Assembly (NCBI GenBank): GCA_963691705.1
Contig: OY829542.1
Span: 46,851,002 to 46,915,001, forward strand
From: Viola odorata
Taxonomy: Eukaryota; Streptophyta; Magnoliopsida; Malpighiales; Violaceae
Direction of reading: 5' to 3'
Length of the DNA stretch: 64,000 nucleotides
Shown: positions 52,413 to 61,668 of the stretch, one piece after another
How the letters are laid out: each line of letters begins with the position of its first letter
Numbering within the stretch: position 1 is the first letter of the stretch
The notes under the pieces: model-generated
Database searches by the model: none
The model's input: only the letters and a program-made list of their open reading frames with translations
What the model was told of the DNA's origin: nothing
Position numbers and translations under genes: made by a program

Positions 52413-55400
52413 TGATGGGCGTCGACTCCATAAAAAATAATTAATAAATACAACTTCCTACTAAGCACAAGATTAATTATAAATAACAAGTAAGAGGTTC
52501 GTCCACAGAGAGTAATAATATGATTTTCGTGAATGTTTGTAAAGACCAATGGTAACACTTAGGTGAAACTAGGGGGATTTTGTTTAAAACTAAAAACAAG
52601 AAAATAAATTAAAGCAAGTAAAAAGTCTAGGCCAAGAATAATCTTCTTGGTCAAGAAACAGATCAAGAACTAACAATTAGAGATGAGATTCCGAGTAGAA
52701 GCTTAACAAACTATGATCCATGAGCAGCAATCATTGATGTAGGGCTATTCATCTTCAATCTACAAAGTTGCTATAGGATCAAGGTACGCTTATAACTCTT
52801 GCTCCTCCTGTTTCCAAACCATCTCAGGTACGCTTAGAGATGATTCCTAATCAACTAGCATCTTACTGGTTAAAGGGTTTACTAAAATTGATTGATTATC
52901 AATTAGGGGAAAGACAACTCCAAACCTAGGATCCTCGGTTGTCAACCAGGACTAAATCACATTAACATTTCTCACTAGCTTCTCAAGGCTAGCTGATAGC
53001 ATGTATTTTATGCATGTTTTTCCTTCTATTTTTGCCTTGATTTAGGCCTTGATACTACTAATCCACTCGTGTTTCCATCTTTTTCACAGATCAAGGCCAA
53101 GAAGGAGAAATGTGCGAAAAGACATGCTTTCTGGGTGATTTTCAAGGTTCAAGACCATCGTCGAGACCAAGGACCAATTTCCTCATCGAGGCCTATCATC
53201 GAGGCCTGTCATCGAGCCCTCGACGGATCAAGAGCCTTAAATCCACGTGTCCTCGCAGTTGTGCTTCCACGTGTCCCCTCGGACGTCCCCCAGAATATTC
53301 CCTCAGATGCGGATGTCTCCTAGAATATTCCCTCAGATGCTGGTCTCGCCCGAAAGGAATATTCCATAAAGATTCTTATCGAGACCCATTCCAGAACATC
53401 CCAGAACATTCCAGAACGTTCTAGAAGGTTCCCAAAGATGCTGATCTGCCCTCGACATGTCGTCGAGACCTCGACAATCTTATCAAGGCCTCGACAAGTG
53501 CAAAACGCCAAGTCGACGTGGCTCCACTCCAATCACTCCACGTGTCCTTCCTGATGCATGTCAGATGTTCTGCGAGGATCCCGAGGAATATTCCCCTTTT
53601 CTGCCATCGTGGGTCACCCCTTTTGCCAGAGCGTGGGCACCTTGTGTTGAGCTCCCCTTAGCTGGAATTTTGTCCCTTAGTGGGTGGCTGGTGTATATAT
53701 ACAACCTTATGTGCTAGGGTTTCAGGACCTCACCACTTTACACTTTAGATATTTTTACTCTTAAACTAATTTCAGTAGCTTTCTTCTAGTTTAGTAGTTT
53801 TGGGGCTTGTTCCTTCCTCTTCTCTTCATAGTTGCTGGATCCAAGCTTTGTAACAAGCACCATTAATCAAGTTTTATCCTTAACTCTTCCTTTATCTTTT
53901 ATTATGTTATTTCCATATTTTATTTGTTTATCTCTTAACATGAGTGGCTAAAACCCACGTTCTTGGTAAAGGTGTATCGAGGGTTGCTTGGGTAGATTCG
54001 AGGCCTGATTGCTCTTAACATGTTCTCTTTGTTATATCTGGTTGCTTGTCATTTTAATTCCATTTTTGCTTAGGGTGATTCGAGGCCTGATCAACTTTTA
54101 ATCTTCCCTTTGTGATTATTGTCGTGACTCTGCAGTGATAACTAGCGTGAGACTGTTGGGTAGGTGTAGACAACTAGATTAGTGTTCTCGGGTAGATCTG
54201 GGTTCATTAGTCTAGGGCACGCAGCTGGTTAGGGTCCTGTCGTGATCCTGACAAATCGAGGCATCGCTCCCTAGATGTGTCTTTCTTGTTCTTTATTGAT
54301 GCTCTGATATTCTGTCCGCTTTGTGCTAGTGACAAGCTGAAGTGAAAAAGGCTGTCTTTTGATGACAAGATAGGTGGCTGAGAGGATATCAAAGGATCGA
54401 GGCCACCTTATTAACAGTGAAAACGGGGGGTGGCTCCTTACGAAAGAAAGCAGGGGGTCTACGTGAAAACATGACCCCTATAGCACGTTTGTAACGTTAG
54501 AACGGAAAATCTTTGCGCTGATGACAATCGAGCCCTCGACGCAACCCAAGAAAGCCCTTTACCAAGTTCCCTTCTCCTTGACTTATTATCTTTGCTTATT
54601 AATCTAATTGTTTATTTTGTGTTTTATTTTATCTCTGATCTTTATTATTATTGTTTACTCGTCGTGACCTCGATTGCCATTTTTAGTAGTTAGAATTGTT
54701 AGCTCTGATCACTCTCTTGGTTAACTTGATTAACCTATAAACCCCCCCCCCCCCCCTTTTGTTGTTGTGATTTTGTGCATTTTTACCTCTGTCATACAAT
54801 CGAGGGCTTGATTTCAGTTCTCACAATCTCTGTGGATCGACCCTGTTACCGCTTTACACAAATTAGTTTGTGCATCTAGGCCTCAGGAAATATATTATTT
54901 TTGACCCGTTTCGACGGCGAGTCACTAGCTGTCTACTTTAATCTTCTTGGTTCGTAAATGACCCAATTAAGGGTTGCCGTAACCAAGAAGAATGATACTT
55001 GTGATAATCAAATCAACTCTAGACTGGCCAGATCTAAAATCAAAAGAAAGTGCAATAAAATTTTAATGGAGATCAATTAAATGCATATTTAAAAATTAAT
55101 TAAGAACAATTGAGCTCATGCAAAACTCATAATCATGTTTTAAACGTTTCTACTAGAAAATATGTGTTTAGCTACTCATACTCATGTTTAAAGAAAATAA
55201 AAGAAATAATAGCATAAATCGAATCCTCTGTTTCTGTGAAGAAACGAAGGAGCAAAGAGTTTAGAATTCAAAACTGAAGTAAAACTGAAAGAGAAGGGAC
55301 TAAGTCCCTCTTCTCAAAATCCTACGGAGACTATATATAGTTTCCTCCCTGAATAATATCTCTAAAAAGAAAGAAATAAAATAAATCCTAGTTAAACTAC

Positions 55401-55766
55401 TTAATTGTATTTGATCACTCTTCCTTTCCGATTAGAAGTCCAAAAGCTGAATAAAGAAGGAAGGACACGACTCCAACTCTTCTAAGGATAAGCCAATAGG
55501 CACAGTTGCACATGACTTCTAACTTCAAGTATCGCTCAAAGGGTAGGATTCTCTACCAGCCAAGATGGTCATCTCGGTCAAGAGACTGGCCAAGAAAAGT
55601 GTTTGCACAGCTCTGCCCAGAAATTGCTCCTCTTCCCTTTTTTCACTCTTTGCTCTCCAAGACTGCTTTCTACAAAAAGAACGAGAATTGTACTCATATC
55701 AGCAGAATCACCATTCAAAATGTATGAAAACAGGTGGTAAAAACTACCATAAAATATGTCTAATCA
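52413..55766 (-). repeat. solo LTR of the element X family, containing another solo LTR
   Basis: Starts TGATGGGCGTCGAC and ends GTCTAATCA; about 1418 bp once the inner insertion (52994-54929) is removed. The flanks are gttat (52408-52412) and attat (55767-55771), a 5-bp duplication with one transition. It matches the LTRs at 24734-26206 and 27857-29321 block by block. No primer site or coding sequence adjoins it. Confidence 0.75.
52994..54924 (+). repeat. nested solo LTR (TGATAGC family, Athila-like), 1.9 kb
   Basis: 1931 bp, TGATAGCATG...GGCGAGTCA, with a perfect 5-bp target duplication CTAGC (52989-52993, 54925-54929). Its first 700 bases match the reverse of 8377-8982. The end block 'tctctgtggatcgaccctgttaccgc' resembles Athila-type LTR ends. 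It holds CACGTGTCC and 'cattccagaacattcc' repeats and a 14-C tract (near 54743). Non-coding. Confidence 0.85.
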
Positions 55767-55904
55767 ATTATTTATTTATTTTCCAAAGTTTCCTGACTAT
55801 TTTCAAGCTGAAAAACATCATTTAGATCTTTTAACCGGTTATAATTCACATTTTTTATAAAATATGAATCTAATTGTTTACTCATTTATTTATTATTTTC
55901 TATT

Positions 55905-56020
55905 ACTATAAAAACCAATAAGCATATAGCTCATTGGTTGTTTTGTTGGTGACGAATGTACAAGTAGATAGTCGGATCTAAATTCGACTCTCACCTCTAC
56001 TTGTAAAAAAAAAGTTATAA
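55905..56020 (+). mobile_element. putative tRNA-derived SINE
   Basis: It has an A-box-like TAGCTCATTGG (near 55927), a B-box-like AATTCGACTCT (near 55981), then 'cacctctacttgt' and an A-rich tail. The spacing fits RNA polymerase III promoter boxes. Target duplications were not found. Confidence 0.4.
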
Positions 56021-56216
56021 AATAAATAGGGGTGTACAGGAACCAAGCTTAACCGGTTACCGAACCGAAGGACCGATTCGGTCCAAGGTTTATTGTGTTG
56101 CAAAACCGAAGTCATGAAACTGTTACAGAACCGTATATTCACGGTTTGGTCGGATTATGCTTTTTTTTTTAATCCTAAACCCATATATAATTTTAGTATT
56201 TAAATTTAGTCTTCGT

Positions 56217-58375
56217 CATAGTTATCAGAACCGGACCGGACAGCGAACCGGAAATGAAAATTTGGTGGTTCAACCGGGTTCGACCGGATTGTAGTTGCTG
56301 GTCCGTCCGGAACCGTTTACACATTAAACCGGTAAATCTTAGACTATTAAACCGGATTGAACCGGCTGGTTTTTTTACTGTAGCATTTTATAATATACTA
56401 TCAAAATAAAGTATATCAAGTAGATCAAAAGTTGAAAATAAAAAAACTATCTAACATTCAAATGAAATGATATTCAAAGTTCAAACACACTTAAATATCC
56501 AAATTACAAAATAAAGAAATAATCCAACATTCAAATTAAATGATATTCAATTCGAAAATGTCTTCATAACAACGTCTTAGAGAAGAGAAGATGAAGAACT
56601 AGGTTTTTTTTTAGTAGGTAGGAATGAAATTGAATGAAGAACACGACGAAAAGAAGAAATGAATTAATGAAGTGAAACGTTCACTAGGAGTGAGCGTTCA
56701 GATTTCAGATCGGATTTCGACGAGTTTGGATCGGATAAGTTCGAATTCAGATAATTTCGGAGGATCGAATTTTTTGTCAGCAGATCCGATTCCAATCCGA
56801 TAAGTTCAGATTCGGATCGAATCGGTTGGATTTTTTAGATAGTTTAGAAGTTTATAAACGTCCATTGAAGGGTAAGGGATAAAGGTTTATATGAGATCCT
56901 ATCAACGTCATGTTTTAACCCAATTATATTAAAAAATTACTAGAAAAAAAGACAAAATTTAAAAAAGTAAGAATAAGTGAGCACTAATTAACAATACACA
57001 ATGAAATTATATGTATAATTTATGGCAGTAAAATTTTTCATAGACAGTTTATTTACTATGAAAAAAGAAGAATAATTTATTTACATGATATATGATTCCT
57101 TATTACCATAATACTCCCTCCGGACACAATTAAATGACGTTTTAGAATAGTAAAAATTCGTAGGACAATGATCTTTGATCTTATTTTATTCTACATTGTT
57201 TCATTTTTACTCCTAATTTCCACTGAAATTACCACACCATCATCAAATTGGGTTGATTCATAAAAAAATAATAATCATTTGCACAAAATATATGCTTCGG
57301 AATATATAAAATGACAAGTATTATGAACAGTAAGAATCCGTAAAAAAGTGACAATTATTTGTGTCCAGAGGGAGTACGATTTAAGTATTTTCTATTTTTT
57401 ATAAAATAAAAATTTAGTATTTCTATTTTTTTGAAAATATAGAAATTAAAATAAATTTTGATATTAGAAATGTATTTTATATTATATATATATATATAAA
57501 TATATAAATTTTGTTTATTATTGTTTTTTTTTCAAAATAGCAAAATCATGTACCAACTAACAACTAACAAGTGATAGGCTGAATTTCAAAAAAAAAACAA
57601 GTGATGGGCTGAATAAAGCCTAGCCCAATCATAACCAAAGACATCTTTCCCTTCCTTTCATTTTTCCTTTCCCGACAGCTCTTTTTCTTTTACTTTTCTT
57701 CCTCTATTTTTCTTTTACTTTTCTTCCTCTCTTTTTCTTTTACTTTTCTTTCCTTCTCTGCACCATTTTCTCTCTTTTCTTTTCTCATTCAAAATTTCAA
57801 AGCCATCTCTCTTCTCTGCACCATTTTCTTTTCTCTATTTTCTTTACTTTTCTTCCTCTCTTTTTTTCTTTTCTTTCACTGCTCTTCCTTCCCTCTTTTT
57901 TTCTGTAGAGGTGTTGAGATGGTGATGGGTGTGTGACAGTGATGATGTGGGGGTGGTGGGTGGATCGTGGCGGTTGGTGCAGTGGTTGTGTTGATGTGGT
58001 GATTCGGGTTGTTGGATGGTTGTAGTCGGAGGTTGTGGGCAGTTGTGATGGGTGGATCGTGGCTGATTTGCGAGGGAGATGAGTTTGGTGGTTGGGATGA
58101 TTTTGAGGGTGAGGAGATGGGTTTGATCTGGTGTGATGGGAGATGAATTTGGTTTGGGTTCGCCTAAACGGCGTCGTTTGGGCCCATAAGTCATCAAACC
58201 GGACAGTTTGACAGAAAACCGACCGGTTCGTCGGTTGATAAAAAACCGGCCGGTTTGTCCTGTCCAACCCGGGTCAGAGGCACATCCGCTCCGAAAGCTG
58301 AATCGGACCGAAAAGCTGAAAATGACCGGTTGAACCGGACGAACCAGCCGATCCGGTCCGGTTCTGATAACTATG
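56217..58375. mobile_element. non-autonomous hAT element
   Basis: 2159 bp. The termini are inverted, CATAGTTATCAGAACCGGAC at the left and its inverse at the right, with an exact 8-bp target duplication GTCTTCGT (56209-56216, 58376-58383), the hAT signature. The subterminal regions are rich in CCGG/AACCGG words. No transposase is encoded; the long Pro/His-rich frames at 57797-58267 are low-complexity. It contains a Stowaway MITE. Confidence 0.85.
57114..57374. mobile_element. Stowaway MITE inside the hAT element
   Basis: 261 bp with inverted ends CTCCCTCCGGACACAA / TTGTGTCCAGAGGGAG and TA on both sides (57112-57113, 57375-57376). Confidence 0.88.
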
Positions 58376-58497
58376 GTCTTCGTTCTGTTGGTTAAGTGGC
58401 CAACTCCACTTTATTTTTGGTGTCAGGAGGCAAGGTTCGAATTACAAGTAAAGCAATACTTTCTAGCATTATTTTATTATATTTAGTTTCTATTCTA

Positions 58498-58687
58498 CCC
58501 CTCCTTCCTAATGAAATTACTACCCATACTTTCTTCTCTTCCTTCTCCTTGTCCTCATTTTGCTCCACCGTAAAGGGCATAATAGTAATGTACACAAGGC
58601 ATGTGCATTGGAAACAACAAAAAAAATCAATTGTCCAGTATAGTAACTTTCTACAGCCAAACGACAACTATTGTGGGAAGGAGGGAG
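58498..58687. mobile_element. possible Stowaway-like MITE
   Basis: Inverted ends CCCCTCCTTCC... / ...GGAAGGAGGGAG with TA on both sides; the arms are only partly matched. Confidence 0.45.
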
Positions 58688-58689
58688 TA

Positions 58690-60062
58690 AAAATTACCTT
58701 TAAATTAATCATTCATTAATTTATTTACCATAATGCATAATTTTTATTGCTTCCCCTAAGTTTCCTGTCAACTGAGAGTAATTTATTAAATTCGAAGTCA
58801 AGAGTCGAGACCTTGCGTAGGTTAAGGACAACTGAGAATTATATTGTTGTACGAAAGAATCACGTCAATTGTCATAGTCCATAGAAGGAGTAATTACTAA
58901 TTAGATTATAACTAAAATGATAAAATTGCTTTATGATTTAAATTTAGGATATCAATATTTTATTTTAATAATATAACTAATAACTATTGTATTATTTTCG
59001 ATGACAATTTTGAAGCTCAAAATCTTTAATGTATTACATAATACATACACTACACTACACGATACGATACAATACAGTACGTTTAATAAATATCTAATAT
59101 GCATCAAGAAAGTATCGAGTAAGTATTAATATATAGAAAGTCGAAAGATAATACGTTTAATAGATATCTAGTACGCATCAAGAAGTATCGAGCACAACTA
59201 ACGAGGCTAACACAATTACACAGTTACATGAAAATTTTTAAAGTATAAATTATAATCGTACTTTGTAGTATCGATTCGTAGGATTAGATCACGATTCTTA
59301 TAGTTATAAATAGATAAATGAAACTTGGAACAATGAATTGGTTACTTTGTTGAGCCTTTAGGTTTTTAGATATTGTCCTAAAAACAAATGCAAATAAATT
59401 GTACAATTATTAAATTTAGATGACTTGTGTAAATCCACTTTGTCTCTTCATCCTTCACCAAAAAATTTAAAATAGCTTCCGTGACAAAAATAAAATTCAG
59501 TGATAACACAAATTAGTGAGCAAATAGAATTGGAATACCGGATGTTTATCAAATTACTCAAGACAAATGAAACACAAGTACTCTCATTAATGCATTAAAT
59601 AAAGAGATTTTTTTGGTACGAAAAGGATGGCTACACTAGATGAAACGACATGGAGTCATAAAGTAAGTAGTTGATTTAAAAAAATTTGAGATACCATTTA
59701 GATTGATTTTCGAATTCTAATATAATAAAATATTAATTAGTTTAGTCTGAATTTTTTTTTGTGACACCGCATTATATTAAAAAAAAAAAGAGTAACTAAC
59801 GCCATAAAATGAACACAAAACACCTAATCCCGATGAGAGACGATCACTGCATCACGACCAAGCCAAACGCCAATACCCAGAAAAAGAATCTTTAGCGAGT
59901 TTTGTTTTTAAAACGAATCTACAACAATAAATAAATTATCTTGCTGGTGATAAAAATATTAGTTAAAATTGGAACTTAAGTTTCAATCTCAACTTAACAT
60001 ATTAAAAACAATTATCCTATTTCATAACACGTTTTTTTCCTTTCAACATGGAATAGATTATA
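58690..60062. other. AT-rich intergenic region with a local duplication
   Basis: No gene. It holds a duplicated segment of about 45 bp ('acgtttaataRatatctaRtaYgcatcaagaa', near 59079 and 59153). Confidence 0.65.
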
Positions 60063-60258
60063 CTCCCTTCTTCCTCAAAAGAATGACGTTTACTATTCCG
60101 GTACGTATTTTAAGGCGGCCGGATGACATACTATTTGAGACAATTTTGCTCCTAATTTTTTTTCGGAAGTATTTTTTTGGGGTTAAATAGTGAGTCATCT
60201 GATCGTCTTGAGATACGTGCCAGAATAGTAAACGACATTCTTTTGGGGAAGGAGGGAG
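60063..60258. mobile_element. Stowaway MITE
   Basis: 196 bp with inverted ends CTCCCTTCTTCCTCAAAAGAATG / inverse, TA at 60061-60062 and 60259-60260, about 215 bp upstream of the SET gene. Confidence 0.85.
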
Positions 60259-60475
60259 TACCAATTTAAACTATTTAAACTGAAATGAGTATTTTGAACC
60301 CACTAAACACAGCGTAGTGATGGCACTTCAAGGCTTGTTTCGTCTTTTCAGCTCCACATAAACCCTCATTAGTGTCAGCATAAATCTTGAATCAGAAAAT
60401 TTTCGAAGCAGAGAATTGTTGTTGTTCGGCACCTAAGAACTGAGCCAAAGGTTTCCCAATAAAAAGCTTAGCAAG

Positions 60476-61490
60476 GTGAGTGAAATCCCGGTAAGAGTAG
60501 AGGAGATTCATGGCAGAGGAAGAGGTCTCGTCTCCTTTCAGCCATTAAAGGCTGGCCAAACTGTGCTCAAAGATTCTCTAATACTCATTTACTCCTCTTT
60601 TCCCCTCAACGAAACCCAAATTTTAGCTTCCATTTACTGCGATAGATGCTTTAGAATCGTAAAATCAGCTCCGGTTCCTTGCAATTCTTGCGCTTTCCAC
60701 CATTTATGCGGCCCAACTTGCCGTTCCTCCGCCGGTCACTCTCCCTAGCTATGCCAGGCTCTGACCCAGTTGCAGAGTTTCAGCTCGGTGACCCTCCAAC
60801 AGCCGCCGGAGCGGCAAGTCCAAATCCATTTCCTCCTCAAGGCTTATAACCTTGTTGTTCTTTCCCCACCTGGGTTTCAAATTTTACTGTCGCTTCAAGG
60901 CCGACCTGAAGATTTTGGAGATGTGGGTGCTACCCAATTCTTGCATTCGCTTTTTTCTTCTGCCTGCCCGCCTCCTCCAATTGATGGGTTCTCGTTTTCG
61001 TTGGAGCTGACTGCGACTTTGCTCGCCAAGGACAAACTCAACGCGTTTGGATTGATGGAGCCTTTGAATTTGGAGAATGGAGGGCAGAGATTGGTGAGGG
61101 CTTATGGGATTTATCCAAAAGCTGCTCTTTTTAACCATGATTGTCTGCCGAATGCTTGCAGGTTTGATTATGTAGACGCTGGTACAGATGGTAATACTGA
61201 CATTATTGTTAGGATGATTCATGATATCCCTCAAGGGAGGGAGATTTGTTTGAGTTATTTCCCTGTGAATGAGAATTATGCTGCTAGACAGAAGCGATTG
61301 ATAGAGGATTATGGGTTTAAGTGTGATTGTGACAGATGCAAGGTGGAGGCTAATTGGTCCGATCATGAGGATGAAGAAAGGGATGGTGATGATGAGAATG
61401 AGGTGATGAAGGAGGATGTTGATGAAGGAATGGATGCGGCCTCTGATGATGGAAATGTCAAGTTTACTGGATGCCTTTCTCATATGAGGT
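60476..61490 (+). pseudogene. ASHR2: ASHR2-like SET-domain gene with lost start, nonsense codon and disrupted 3' end
   Basis: One frame from 60476 to 61490, split by TAG at 60746-60748. The N-terminal part has IHGRGRGLVSFQPLKAGQ and a MYND-like finger (YCDRCFRI..APVPCNSC..HHLCGPTC..HSP-stop-LCQAL). The SET part has RAYGIYPKAALFNHDC with LPNACRFDY, and GREICLSYFPVN. The post-SET cysteines CDCDRC are followed by an acidic tail. This matches plant ASHR2-type SET/MYND lysine methyltransferases. The TAG stands where Trp (TGG) is expected, and the start reads GTG where ATG is expected with no other in-frame ATG upstream. The final part is cut after SHMR by GTAGGC, perhaps an intron donor, with a copia element just beyond. 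Confidence 0.75.
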
Positions 61491-61518
61491 AGGCCTTTCA
61501 TATATAGAAGCAGTAAGT

Positions 61519-61661
61519 TGTACATGCATAATAATCAGCCTAATAATTAGCCTATTAGTTAGCTATTCACATCCCTAAATATCAGGCTAAATATATTCTA
61601 TAGTTATTAGAAGATACACTTAGATTTACATATTAGGAGATATTTATAGCTCACACTAACA
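61519..61661 (-). repeat. short 3' LTR of the copia element
   Basis: About 143 bp, TGTTAGTGTGAGC...CATGTACA on the minus strand, directly after the polypurine tract. The outer end is inferred from TGT/ACA symmetry because the 5' LTR is not in the window. Confidence 0.55.
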
Positions 61662-61668
61662 TCCCCCC

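Noticed and set aside
57797..58267. Two overlapping ORFs rich in His, Pro and Thr in the hAT element
   Set aside because: Low-complexity pyrimidine/purine-biased sequence with no domain; both frames are open because of composition.
58384..58460. Second tRNA-like SINE (gttggttaagtggc ... ggttcgaattac)
   Set aside because: B-box-like motif present, but the A-box is poor and there is no tail or target duplication.
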